Assembly: GCF_021696945.1 (NCBI RefSeq)
Contig: NZ_JACYHE010000016.1
Location: 1-64,000 of the forward strand
Direction: 5' to 3'
Source: Streptomyces sp. JJ36
GTDB taxonomy: Bacteria; Actinomycetota; Actinomycetes; Streptomycetales; Streptomycetaceae
DNA: 64,000 nucleotides
Shown here: in pieces, positions 1 through 8,474 of the stretch
How the letters are laid out: every line of letters starts with the position of its first letter
Position numbering within the stretch: the stretch's first letter is position 1
Translations under genes and position numbers: made by a program
Notes under the pieces: generated by a model
Database searches by the model: none
Seen by the model: only the letters and a program-made list of their open reading frames with translations
Told to the model about the DNA's origin: nothing

Positions 1-499
1 TGTGCGCGCAGAGGTTGAGGGGGAAGTTGAAGGGCGCGATGCCCAGCACCGGGCCGCGGGGGAAGCGGCGGGTGAGGGCGAGCCGGCCGGCGCCGCCGGC
101 GTCGGAGTCCAGGCGCTGCGCGGTGCCGCCGTTGAACCGGCGGGCCTCCTCGGCGGCCCAGCGGAAGACCGAGATGCAGCGCCCCACCTCGCCGCGGGCC
201 CACTTCATCGGCTTGCCGTTCTCCGCCGTGATCAGCTCGGCGATCTCGTCGGCCCGCTCGGTGATGCGCCGGTGGACGTGGTCCAGGGCGGCGGCCCGTA
301 CGTAGGCGGGCGTGGCGGCGAACTCGTCGGCGACCGCGGTGGCGGCGGCCACGGCCTCCTCGACCTGGGCGTCGGTCGGGACGCTCACGGTGCCGACGTG
401 CCGGCCGTCCCAGGGGCAGGTGACGTCGAAGGTGTCCTCGCCGGTGGCCTGACGGCCGGCGAGCCAGAACGCGTGGGTGGCAGCTTCCTTAGCAGGCAC
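1..499 (-). CDS. NAD(P)-dependent aldehyde dehydrogenase, N-terminal part (cut by window edge)
   Basis: The reverse strand reads without a stop from a GTG at 499 to the window edge, giving the first 166 residues of an aldehyde dehydrogenase. It has an early segment FWLAGRQATGEDTFDV, a helical region with TAENGKPMKWARGE, and the Rossmann-approach motif GPVLGIAPFNFPLNL, all typical of succinate-semialdehyde/phosphonoacetaldehyde-type dehydrogenases. The catalytic Cys and Glu lie outside the window. GTG is preferred because the protein begins just ahead of the conserved region and a GGAAGG lies upstream. A PucR regulator on the same strand lies upstream and gabT is nearby, so oxidation of an amine-derived aldehyde is likely; this is inference. 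The exact substrate cannot be told. Confidence 0.85.
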   Translation of the reverse strand, partial: MPAKEAATHAFWLAGRQATGEDTFDVTCPWDGRHVGTVSVPTDAQVEEAVAAATAVADEFAATPAYVRAAALDHVHRRITERADEIAELITAENGKPMKWARGEVGRCISVFRWAAEEARRFNGGTAQRLDSDAGGAGRLALTRRFPRGPVLGIAPFNFPLNLCAH

Positions 500-534
500 T
501 GTGGATCCCGGCCTTCCGAAATGGTGGGGATGGT

Positions 535-542
535 GCAATTGC
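535..542. promoter_or_regulatory. short palindrome upstream of the aldehyde dehydrogenase, possible operator
   Basis: The 8-base palindrome GCAATTGC lies about 36 bases upstream of the dehydrogenase GTG, in a locally AT-richer patch of the 232-base gap (500-731) between that gene and the PucR gene. Its place suggests an operator, perhaps for the neighbouring PucR protein, but nothing in the sequence proves it. Confidence 0.25.
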
Positions 543-731
543 TCTACGCACACCGTAGGGCGCCGCGGCTCCTCCGTTGATTGTCCGACGCGGCCAGATG
601 CAGAGGCGCCGTGCTCCGCTTTGGCAGTACGGCGGCGGGGGGCGCGACGGTCGCGGTCCCGGGCGTCGCAAGGGGTTTCCCCGATTGACCGGCACCTGCC
701 ACCACCCGACCATGGCCGCGGCGCGGCCGCG

Positions 732-2477
732 CTAGCCCATGGTCTTCAGGGCCAGCCACAGCTCCATGCGGACGTCCGGGTCGTCCAGCGAGCGGCCCAG
801 GATCTCCTCGACCCGGCGCATCCGGTAACGCAGGGTGTGCCGGTGGACGCCCAGGTCCGCCGCCGCGGCGTCCCACTGGCCGTGCCGGGACAGCCACGCC
901 CGCAACGAGGCGACCAGGTCGCCCCGCCCGTGCGCGTCGTGCTCGTACAGCTTCCGCAGCAGCCCGTCCGCGAAGGCCCGTACGGCGTCGTCCGCGAGCA
1001 GCGGCAGCACCGAGCCCGCGGCCACGTCCTCGTGTTCCACCAGCGCCGTGCCGCGCCGCCGGGCCACCGAGAGGGCCTGGTCGGCCTGTTTGAAGGCGAC
1101 CGCCGTCGCGGGCAGTCCGGCGGGCGCCGAGACCCCGACGACCGGCGGCTCGGACTCCGGGCCCGGGTGCTCGGCCGGTTCCGCCGCCTGCGCGGCGAAG
1201 CGGGCGCAGGCGGCGACGGCCGCGCCGCCGTCGGAGGCCAGCACGATCAGCCGTTCCCCGTCGGGCACCACGAGCACCGCCTCGCCGTTCCGGGCGGCGG
1301 CCGTCTCGATCGCGTCGGCCAGGTCGTCCAGCACCGAGTGCGCCGGTCCGGGCCGGGTGTCCGGCAGTTCGCGGGCGTCCGGGGCGCCCTCCCGTACGGC
1401 CGTCGCGGGTGCGGCCGGCACGGACTGCCCGCGGACGACCGGGGTGCCGGCCTCGGTGATCGCGGCCACCGGCCGCGGCGGGCCGCCCGCCGGGCGTCGG
1501 GACCGGCGGGTGCGGCCCGCCGGTCCGCCGGCCGGCTCGGCGACGATGACCCGGATCGGGGCGTCCAGCAGACCGCCGTAGAGCGTGCCCGCGACCGCCC
1601 GGGCGTTGTTCGCCTCCCCGGAGAGCAGCATCCGCAGCACCGCGGCGCCGAGCCGCTGCTCCGCCTCCTGCAACGCCCGGGACCGTTCCGTGGTCAGGGT
1701 CAGCAGCGCGACGGCGGAGTGCACCGCGTACCGCTCGGCGGTCCCCAGCGGGGCGGCCGTGCCCACGGCGAGCACCGCCTTGGCGCGGCGCCCGGAGCCG
1801 ACGGTCTGCAACTCGACCCGGTCGTCGCCGGACTCCGACTCGCTCACCACGGCGCTGGCGGGGGCGGGCCGGTCGCGCAGCCGCTCGGCGTCCGCGGCGT
1901 ACCGGCCGGCGCGCCGGGCGGCCCAGGAGGGCGCGGTGGCGACCACCGCGCCGGAGGCGTCGTAGAGCGCGGCCCAGCCGTCGACGTGCGCCGCCAGCCG
2001 GCTGAGCAGGGCGGCGGGGCCCTCCAGGGAGAGCGCGGCGCCGGTGAGCTCCCGCTGGGCGTCGAACCCCGCGGTGACCGCCTGGTACTGCTCGGCCGCG
2101 ATCGCCGCCGAGACCACCTTGCTGATCGCGATGAAGGGGGTGCGCCGTGGCACCTCCAGCAGCGGCAGCCCGGCCTCGCGAGCGGCCTCCACCAGGGCGT
2201 CCGGCGCCTTCTCGTAGTTCACGCCGGCGGCGAAGCCGAGGCCCACCACGCCCCGGTCCACCAGCCGCCGGACGTAGGCGCGCATCGTCTCCGCGTCCTC
2301 CGCGTCCAGCTTCAGCGCGGTGACGAGCAGCAGTTCCCCGCCGTCCAGGTAGGGCGTCGGGTCGGCCAGCTCGCTGGCGTGTGCCCAGCGCACGGGTGTG
2401 TCCAGCCGGTCCTGGCCCGCGAGCACGGAGAGCCGGAGCGCGGAGTGCTGGACCAGCGTGGCAAGAGTCGGTGGCAT
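732..2477 (-). CDS. PucR family transcriptional regulator
   Basis: This 581-residue protein has the PucR layout. An N-terminal PucR ligand domain (about residues 5-135) carries the WAHASELADPTPYLDGGELL and PLLEVPRRTPF motifs. A variable GGDEF-like/CdaR middle follows, and a C-terminal helix-turn-helix (DLGVHRHTLRYRMRRVEEIL) ends the protein. Such proteins control purine, amine or polyamine catabolism and usually act on adjacent genes. The ATG at 2477 has GAGGA at good spacing. It lies upstream of, and on the same strand as, the aldehyde dehydrogenase, with a 232-base gap, so that gene is the likely target. A second PucR protein of the same architecture lies at 14030-15703. The effector is unknown. 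Confidence 0.9.
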   Translation of the reverse strand: MPPTLATLVQHSALRLSVLAGQDRLDTPVRWAHASELADPTPYLDGGELLLVTALKLDAEDAETMRAYVRRLVDRGVVGLGFAAGVNYEKAPDALVEAAREAGLPLLEVPRRTPFIAISKVVSAAIAAEQYQAVTAGFDAQRELTGAALSLEGPAALLSRLAAHVDGWAALYDASGAVVATAPSWAARRAGRYAADAERLRDRPAPASAVVSESESGDDRVELQTVGSGRRAKAVLAVGTAAPLGTAERYAVHSAVALLTLTTERSRALQEAEQRLGAAVLRMLLSGEANNARAVAGTLYGGLLDAPIRVIVAEPAGGPAGRTRRSRRPAGGPPRPVAAITEAGTPVVRGQSVPAAPATAVREGAPDARELPDTRPGPAHSVLDDLADAIETAAARNGEAVLVVPDGERLIVLASDGGAAVAACARFAAQAAEPAEHPGPESEPPVVGVSAPAGLPATAVAFKQADQALSVARRRGTALVEHEDVAAGSVLPLLADDAVRAFADGLLRKLYEHDAHGRGDLVASLRAWLSRHGQWDAAAADLGVHRHTLRYRMRRVEEILGRSLDDPDVRMELWLALKTMG

Positions 2478-2537
2478 AACGTCCTCACCGTACAGGCGTC
2501 CACCCCATCGGGGTCATTCCCGCGGACGCCGCCCGGT

Positions 2538-4910
2538 TCACTCTCCGAGCCGCGTCAGCACCGGCGGTGTCCGTTCGCCGCGCACCGTGGTCAGCGACAG
2601 CACGGCGTGACCGGCCGGCAACTCGTTGGCCAGGTCCGACGCGGACCAGCGCTCCCGCCGGACGGTGCGCACGGTCACCGACTCGGCGGTCACATGGCGG
2701 CCCGTCGCCAGCCGCCGCACGGCGTGCATGACCCGGGTGAACGGCTCGTCCGAGACGAGCTGCCGGTTGGTGACGTCGCGGATCTCGACCCACTCGGTGC
2801 CCCACACCTCCGCGAAGTGCTCCGCGTCCCAGGGCGTCACCCCGGCGCAGACCATGCGGCAGCCCACCGCGCCCAGCAGCGCCCCGCGGAGCCCCTCGGG
2901 CACCTCGTCCAGCGCCCGGAGCGTCAGCAGCACGCCGGCGTGCCCGGACCGCAGCCGCTGGAGGCCGCGCAGCGCCTGGGGGGTGATCGTCTGCGCCGCG
3001 TCGTCCAGCACCAGGGCGGCGAAGAGCGACTGGTCCTCGCGGGCCAGGGCGCAGTCGGTGAACTGCGCCAGCACCAGCCGGGCCAGGATGCGCGACGCCT
3101 CCGCGTGCCCGCGCTCCGGGAGGTCGATGCGGACCCGCAGCGGGTGTTCCAGGGCGCGCAGCGAGAACGGGCGGTGCGCGGGGCCGCGGGCCGGGTCCGC
3201 GGACCGGGCGCCCTCCGGGACGAAGAAGTCGGCGAAGGCGGGCCGGTCCAGCAGCGCGATGCGGTCCGCCAGCAGTGAGCCGACCTCTCCCGGGCGGCCG
3301 AGCTGCCGTGCGTACGCGTCCAGTTCGCGGAGCTGGCCGCGCTCTCCCGCCTCCTCCAGCGCGTCGCGCAGCGCAGCGACCGCCGGCTCGGCACCGTCCA
3401 GCAGCTCGCGCAGCTCCGGCACCTCCGGGAAGCGCCCGTGCACGGCCTGGAACGGCCCGGTGATCTGGGCGAGCGCCGTCGCGGCCCGCCGGCTGTCGCC
3501 GCCGGGCAGGGCCGCGGCCAGGTCGCCCACCAGGGCCTCCGCCAGCACGGCCGCGGCCTCGTCCGGGTCCCGGGTGCCGCCGTAGAGGTCCAGGTCGTAC
3601 CGGGAGTCGGGGTGTCCGGGGCGGACCACCACGTCGAAGGCGTCGTCCGGGGCCAGGCGGGCCCCCGACGCGGTGACCGCCACCACCGCCGCCTGCCCGG
3701 CCAGCGCCTGGAGGCAGAGCGACTCCACCACCGGGCGCACCAGGCGGCTGGTCTTGCCCGCGCCGGGCGGGCCCACGGCCAGCGCGGAGGTGGCGAGCAG
3801 GCCCGGGTCCAGGGCGATGCCGGCGCCGCGGTAGGGGTGCGGGTTCCGCTCGGTGTCGGCGCCCGTGCCGATGCGCACCTGGCGCAGCGTGAGATCGTGC
3901 CGGGCGGCGCGCAGCGGCAGGTCGCGGGCGCCCGAGGGGTGCACACACGCCCCCGCACCGTGCCGGCGCACCTCTTCGCCGAACGCGGGGAGCCGTCCCG
4001 GGTGACTCCGCACCGACTGCCACGCCCGGTCGATGCGCGCCTGGTCCACGTCGTTCATCCGCCCGGCACGGACCTCGGCGGCCAGCCGCTCGGCGGCCTC
4101 CGGGGCGGCGCCGCGGAGCTGCGGCCAGTCCGCGGGGTCCTCGCCCGGGGACGGCGGCCGGGGGGCCGCGGCGGCCGTCGCGGCGCGCCGGGTGCGGCGC
4201 AGCCGGGCGACCCCGCGGCGCCAGACCTCGTCCCAGTGGCCCAGGCGCCCGAAGATCCCCGCCAGGATCGCGATGACGAGGCCGTAGTAGAGCGTCATGG
4301 CCACCAGGAACGGGGTCTTGTCGCCGTCGCCGGTGCGCCAGGAGTCGGGGGTGAGGGCGAGCAGCGGCCACAGCCAGTACGAGCCGAGGTAGCCGTTCCA
4401 CAGCAGGGACCACAGGAGCCAGCCGATGAGGAACGACACCACGGCGCCGCTGAGGAGCTGGCGCGCCGGGATGCGGTCCGGGTCCCGTTCCGGCAGGGGT
4501 TCGTAACCGGCCCGCCAGATGCCCGGTTCCGTCTCGGGGCGGGGAGTGCGTAGCCAGGCGGCGAGGGGCGGGGCGGACCGCGGGTCGTGGGCGGGCCTCG
4601 GGGGCGTGCCCGTTCCGTGCGGGCCGGGCGTCGCCGCGCCGTGCCCGTGGCCGGACGTCTCCGTGGCGTGCGGCGCCGGTCCATGCGTGCCCCGGCCCGG
4701 GGACGCTCCGGTCTCCGTGCCCCCGGCGCCGGGCACGGCGCGTGCGGGCGGCACCGGCGGTCGCCCCGGTGGCGGCCCGGGCGGGAGCGGCGGCGGGGTG
4801 CCGCCGTCACCGCCCGGCCCGCCGGCCTGCCGGGGCAGGCCGTGCGTGCCCCGCTCGGGACTCCCGGAGGTGCCGCCGTCCGTGTCCTGCCGGGAGGACC
4901 CCATCTCCAT
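2538..4910 (-). CDS. membrane-anchored TraG/VirD4-like ATP/GTP-binding protein
   Basis: A 790-residue protein. Residues 1-120 are a Pro/Gly/Thr-rich disordered tail. Two or three membrane segments follow (about 152-171, 175-187 and 201-220). A P-loop ATPase domain comes next, with Walker A GPPGAGKTS at about 380-388 and a Walker B-like LFAALVLDDAAQ. The order resembles the coupling ATPases of conjugation and type IV secretion (TraG/VirD4/TcpA), and similar chromosomal proteins occur across streptomycetes. No relaxase or transfer genes lie nearby, so a role in conjugation is not supported. A membrane DNA- or protein-handling ATPase is the safest reading. ATG 4910 has GAGG six bases upstream; ATG 4904 is an alternative. 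Confidence 0.75.
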   Translation of the reverse strand: MEMGSSRQDTDGGTSGSPERGTHGLPRQAGGPGGDGGTPPPLPPGPPPGRPPVPPARAVPGAGGTETGASPGRGTHGPAPHATETSGHGHGAATPGPHGTGTPPRPAHDPRSAPPLAAWLRTPRPETEPGIWRAGYEPLPERDPDRIPARQLLSGAVVSFLIGWLLWSLLWNGYLGSYWLWPLLALTPDSWRTGDGDKTPFLVAMTLYYGLVIAILAGIFGRLGHWDEVWRRGVARLRRTRRAATAAAAPRPPSPGEDPADWPQLRGAAPEAAERLAAEVRAGRMNDVDQARIDRAWQSVRSHPGRLPAFGEEVRRHGAGACVHPSGARDLPLRAARHDLTLRQVRIGTGADTERNPHPYRGAGIALDPGLLATSALAVGPPGAGKTSRLVRPVVESLCLQALAGQAAVVAVTASGARLAPDDAFDVVVRPGHPDSRYDLDLYGGTRDPDEAAAVLAEALVGDLAAALPGGDSRRAATALAQITGPFQAVHGRFPEVPELRELLDGAEPAVAALRDALEEAGERGQLRELDAYARQLGRPGEVGSLLADRIALLDRPAFADFFVPEGARSADPARGPAHRPFSLRALEHPLRVRIDLPERGHAEASRILARLVLAQFTDCALAREDQSLFAALVLDDAAQTITPQALRGLQRLRSGHAGVLLTLRALDEVPEGLRGALLGAVGCRMVCAGVTPWDAEHFAEVWGTEWVEIRDVTNRQLVSDEPFTRVMHAVRRLATGRHVTAESVTVRTVRRERWSASDLANELPAGHAVLSLTTVRGERTPPVLTRLGE

Positions 4911-5257
4911 CGCGTGCCTCTACCCCTGATCAGCCCGCACCGTCACTGTCTGCGCCCCCAATCTAGTCCCCCGCGGCAGACGTTGGGGGGCGCCTGGGCC
5001 GGAGTGCCCGTCCCGGAGGCGGGGACGGGGCGCCCGCCGGGGCATGGCGCCGGGACGCCGGCCGTCGTGGGCACGCACGCCGCCGCGGCGGGAGTGTGCC
5101 GGGCGGCGCAAGGGGGCGTGGGTGCGCGCGGTGGCGCACATGTCCGGGGTGGCCAACACGACACCCGCACTTCTCCGCCGCGGTGCATGTCTCCGCCGTG
5201 GGCGTGCCCCTAGCCTGCGAGGGACGAGGCACACCACTTCCTCCTGAGGAGACCCCT
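4911..5257. other. divergent intergenic region between the ATPase gene and gabT
   Basis: This 347-base stretch separates two divergent genes and should hold both promoters. No conserved protein reads through it. A TAGCCT hexamer about 45 bases upstream of gabT could serve as a -10 element, but no good -35 partner is visible, so no promoter is called. Confidence 0.5.
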
Positions 5258-6616
5258 ATGACCACGATGACCGATACGCCCGGCGGCCCCTCCCTCCCGC
5301 AGGAGCGCCGCCTGGTGACCGAGGTCCCCGGGCCGAAGTCGCAGGAGCTGATGGGCCGCAAGCGGTCGACGGTGGCCGACGGCGTCGGCACCGTGATGCC
5401 GGTGTTCGCCCGGCGTGCGGGCGGCGGGGTCCTGGAGGACGTGGACGGCAACTCCTTCATCGACTTCGGCTCCGGCATCGCGGTCACCTCGGTGGGCAAC
5501 AGCGCGGAGGCGGTCGTACGGCGGGCGACGGCGCAGCTCGAGAGCTTCACCCACACCTGCGCCATGGTCACTCCGTACGAGCCGTACGTGGAGGTGTGCG
5601 AGGAACTCGCCCGGCTCACCCCGGGCGACCACGCCAAGAAGTCGGCGCTCTTCAACTCCGGCGCGGAGGCCGTGGAGAACGCGGTGAAGATCGCCCGCGT
5701 GCACACCAAGCGGCAGGCGGTCGTGGTCTTCGACCACGGCTACCACGGGCGCACCAACCTGACGATGGCGCTGACCTCGAAGGACATGCCGTACAAGCAC
5801 GGCTTCGGCCCCTTCGCGCCGGAGATCTACCGGGTTCCGGTCGCCTACCCCTTCCGCTGGCTGACCGGCCCGGAGAACTGTGCGGAGGAGGCGGCGGCGC
5901 AGGCGATCGACCAGATCACCAAGCAGGTCGGGGTGGACAACGTGGCGGCCGTCGTGATCGAACCGGTGCTGGGCGAGGGCGGCTTCATCGAGCCCGCGAA
6001 GGGCTTCCTGCCGCGGATCGCGGAGTTCGCGCGGGAGAACGGCATCGTCTTCGTCGCGGACGAGATCCAGTCCGGCTTCTGCCGCACCGGCCAGTGGTTC
6101 GCCTGTGAGGACGAGGGCATCGTGCCCGACCTGATCACCACCGCCAAGGGCATCGCCGGCGGGCTGCCGCTGGCCGCGGTCACCGGGCGCGCGGAGATCA
6201 TGGACGCGGTGCACGCGGGCGGCCTGGGCGGCACCTACGGCGGCAACCCGGTGGCCTGCGCCGCGGCGCTGGGCTCCATCGAGACCATGCGGGAGCAGGA
6301 CCTGGCGGGGCGCGCCCGGCGGATCGAGGAGGTCATGAAGCCCCGGCTGCAGAAGATGGCCGAGCAGTACCCGGTGATCGGGGAGGTGCGCGGCCGCGGC
6401 GCGATGCTCGCCATCGAGCTGGTGAAGCCCGGCACCAAGGACCCGCACCCGGAGGCGACCGCCGCCCTGGCCAAGGCCTGCCACCAGGAGGGCCTGCTGG
6501 TCCTCACCACCGGCACCTACGGCAACGTGATGCGCTTCCTGCCGCCGCTGGTGATCGGCGAGAACCTGCTGGAAGAGGGCCTGGACGTGCTCGAGGGAGC
6601 CCTTTCGCGGCTCTGA
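5258..6616 (+). CDS. gabT: 4-aminobutyrate (GABA) aminotransferase
   Basis: This 452-residue class III aminotransferase is PLP-dependent and should convert GABA plus 2-oxoglutarate to succinic semialdehyde plus glutamate. It is full length for the family. Motifs seen are the FNSGAEAVENAVKIAR cofactor-phosphate region, the VFDHGYHGRTNLT segment, the PLP-ring aspartate in VADEIQSGF (D268) and the Schiff-base lysine in TTAKGIAGGLPL (K297). The ATG at 5258 is chosen over upstream in-frame starts because GAGGA lies seven bases before it and homology begins here. Together with the dehydrogenases at 1-499 and 11587-13035 it completes a putrescine-to-succinate style route. Confidence 0.95.
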   Translation: MTTMTDTPGGPSLPQERRLVTEVPGPKSQELMGRKRSTVADGVGTVMPVFARRAGGGVLEDVDGNSFIDFGSGIAVTSVGNSAEAVVRRATAQLESFTHTCAMVTPYEPYVEVCEELARLTPGDHAKKSALFNSGAEAVENAVKIARVHTKRQAVVVFDHGYHGRTNLTMALTSKDMPYKHGFGPFAPEIYRVPVAYPFRWLTGPENCAEEAAAQAIDQITKQVGVDNVAAVVIEPVLGEGGFIEPAKGFLPRIAEFARENGIVFVADEIQSGFCRTGQWFACEDEGIVPDLITTAKGIAGGLPLAAVTGRAEIMDAVHAGGLGGTYGGNPVACAAALGSIETMREQDLAGRARRIEEVMKPRLQKMAEQYPVIGEVRGRGAMLAIELVKPGTKDPHPEATAALAKACHQEGLLVLTTGTYGNVMRFLPPLVIGENLLEEGLDVLEGALSRL

Positions 6617-6707
6617 CCGGGCGCCCGTGAAGAATGTGTGCGGGCACCATGCCAAGTCGGTGATCGGGCTGTCCGGCCCCGGAAGGCCTGGCGTACGGTT
6701 TCACCAG

Positions 6708-7586
6708 ATGAAAGCCGAGTCGCTCGATTCCCGGAGCCGGCCCGGCCGTGCCCTCGCGCACACTCCTCACGGATCGGACAGTCGCTTGCCCCAGACCCCC
6801 CGGGGCGAGCGGCCACCCGGTCCGCTCGGCCACTCCGGAGCTCTTCCCCCTGTTCCGGGGTGGCCGGCCCGCCTCTCCGTACTGTGGTACGCGGGCCTGC
6901 TGCCGGTCGTGGTGCTGGCCCTGCTGGCCTGGCAGGTCGGCGCCGAAGGCCCGCTGCTCCGGGTGGACGCGACACTGCGGGACGCGTCCGCCCCGCTCTC
7001 CTCGCCCGGCGGGTCCGGCGGAGTGTCGGCCCGGCTGGCGGAGTCCGCCGCCGACCTCGGGCACGCGGCGGTCGCGTACCCGGTGCTGGCGCTCGGCGCC
7101 GCCGCGCTCTCCTGGCGCCGCCGCTCCCCCGTTCCGCTGGTCGCCGCGCTGCTCGCGGCCGGGACGGTCCCGGCCGTGGTGCTCCCGCTCAAGACGGCGT
7201 TCGCCCGGAGCGGTCCGGACGGGCTGCCGCTCGGCGACTATCCCGGCTTCTTCCCCTCCGGGCACGCGGTGACGGCGGTCGTCGCCTACGGGACGCTCGC
7301 GGTGCTGTGCGCCCGCCCCGCGGCGTACGCCGCGGCGAGCCTGCTCGGCGGGGCCGCCGGCGCCGGTCTGGTGCTCCGCGGCCACCACTGGGCGACCGAC
7401 GTGGCGGCCGGCTGGGCCCTCGCCGTGCTGCTGCTGTGGGTACCGGCGGCCGTGTGCCGCCGGTCCGGCCGGTGTCTCAGCCGCAGCGGGCCCGGTCCGG
7501 AGGCCGGCCGCCGGGCGGGCGGCCCACCGGGCCGCGGCACACGGCCGCCTCGTGCAGGGCCAGCTCCAGGGTCTCCGGAGCGGTGA
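6708..7586 (+). CDS. PAP2-family (phosphatidic acid phosphatase-like) membrane phosphatase
   Basis: A polytopic protein of about 292 residues. It carries the three PAP2 signatures: KTAFARSGP (K162) for KxxxxxxRP, with the canonical RP replaced by a shifted RSGP; PSGHA with the catalytic His (H186); and RGHHWATDVAAG for SRxxxxxHxxxD. It should remove phosphate from lipid phosphates or undecaprenyl pyrophosphate at the outer face of the membrane. The start is uncertain: ATG 6708 is preferred to GTG 6627, which is closer to gabT, because the extra 27 residues look non-coding. Its Arg/Pro/Gly-rich C-terminus overlaps the opposite-strand gene by 110 bases. Confidence 0.8.
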   Translation: MKAESLDSRSRPGRALAHTPHGSDSRLPQTPRGERPPGPLGHSGALPPVPGWPARLSVLWYAGLLPVVVLALLAWQVGAEGPLLRVDATLRDASAPLSSPGGSGGVSARLAESAADLGHAAVAYPVLALGAAALSWRRRSPVPLVAALLAAGTVPAVVLPLKTAFARSGPDGLPLGDYPGFFPSGHAVTAVVAYGTLAVLCARPAAYAAASLLGGAAGAGLVLRGHHWATDVAAGWALAVLLLWVPAAVCRRSGRCLSRSGPGPEAGRRAGGPPGRGTRPPRAGPAPGSPER

Positions 7587-7974
7587 GCGTCCCGCTGCCG
7601 TCGGGCGGGACGGCCCAGCGCACCCCGCCGGTGACCCGCCCCGGATAGGGCACGACGATCCAGGAACCGCGCCCGGCCGCGCGTACGCCCGTGCCGAGCC
7701 AGTGCTCCGCGGTGCCGGGCGGCACGAAGAAGCCCGTACGGGAGCCGCCGAAGTCGGCGAGGACCGGGCCCGTACGGGCCAGGTGCCGGGTGAGCAGGTC
7801 CAGCGCGGGCGGCCCGAGGGAGCCGGTGACGATCAGCACGTCCCAGAGCCGGCCGGCGGGGAGCAGGGTCACCCCCAGCGGGTTCCGCTCCCACTCCTGG
7901 CGGCAGGCCTCCGGATCGGAGGCCGCCCCCGTCAGCCACTCGACGGCGCGGTGACGCCTGGCGGTGCCGTTCAT
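7477..7974 (-). CDS. hypothetical protein with bifunctional primase/polymerase N-terminal-like fold
   Basis: A 165-residue protein with a good GAGGAGG eight bases before ATG 7974. The core (LLPAGRLWDVLIV, GPVLADFGGSRTGFFVPPG, GSWIVVPYPG, VRWAVPP) aligns by eye with the hypothetical at 55874-56569. It also resembles actinobacterial proteins annotated as bifunctional DNA primase/polymerase-like. The Asp/Glu/His set needed for prim-pol catalysis is not evident, so an enzyme activity should not be assumed. The 3' end overlaps the PAP2 gene tail to tail by 110 bases. Confidence 0.65.
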   Translation of the reverse strand: MNGTARRHRAVEWLTGAASDPEACRQEWERNPLGVTLLPAGRLWDVLIVTGSLGPPALDLLTRHLARTGPVLADFGGSRTGFFVPPGTAEHWLGTGVRAAGRGSWIVVPYPGRVTGGVRWAVPPDGSGTLTAPETLELALHEAAVCRGPVGRPPGGRPPDRARCG

Positions 7975-8035
7975 GGTGTCGCCTCCTCGACCGGTGTGTG
8001 TCCGTCACCGGTCAGAGAGGATTCGGCGCCGATCC

Positions 8036-8439
8036 TTACACGGTTCGGTGCGCTCGCTCGTGACGTGCCCCACGGTCGGCCTCTCCCGTGACCGCCGCGC
8101 CGGACAGGCCCGAGCTGTCGAAGCCCAGCCCCGTGCGGTCCAGGGCCCGCACGCCGAGCAGCCACGGGTCGCGCCGGCCCTTCGGGCGTCGGCACGCGCC
8201 GGCGACCACCGGGTCAGGCCGATCCCGGCCCGGCGCAGGGGCTCCGGCGGGAACGGCAGCGGTCTGCTGCGGACCATCCGCAGCACGATGCGCCCGGTCC
8301 GCTCGCCGGCCAGCAGGTCCAGCATCACCTCGGCGCCGAAGCGGGTCGTCCCCACCCCGAGCCCGGTGAAGCCCGGTGCGTAGCTCACCCGGCCGCCGTG
8401 CGCGGTGCCGGAGAACGGCGAGAAGCGAGAGCAGGCGGC
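8036..8439 (-). pseudogene. remnant of a FAD-dependent oxidoreductase (amine / gamma-glutamylputrescine oxidase type), C-terminal end only
   Basis: The reverse strand from about 8439 encodes CSRFSPFSGTAHGGRV, then APGFTGLGVGTTRFGAEVML and RSRPLPFPPEPLRRAGIGL. This is the C-terminal part of DadA/OrdL-like FAD oxidoreductases, with the GxTGLGVG FAD-contact motif. Near 8190 the match jumps frame: it continues as GRRDPWLLGVRALDRTGLGF in another frame and ends at the stop 8036-8038. The N-terminal FAD-binding domain, roughly 350 residues, is missing. No start codon or ribosome site fits. It sits just downstream of the DUF4190 gene. I read it as a relic of an amine-oxidising gene; family assignment rests on recalled motifs. 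Confidence 0.75.
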
Positions 8440-8474
8440 TCCGCGCGCCCGGAGCGGTGCGTGCGGAACCGGGC

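Noticed and set aside
477..3278. Very long open frame (over 900 codons) on the plus strand opposite PucR and the ATPase
   Set aside because: Composition is Arg/Gly/Pro-rich with no family match; it mirrors real genes on the other strand, an effect of high GC.
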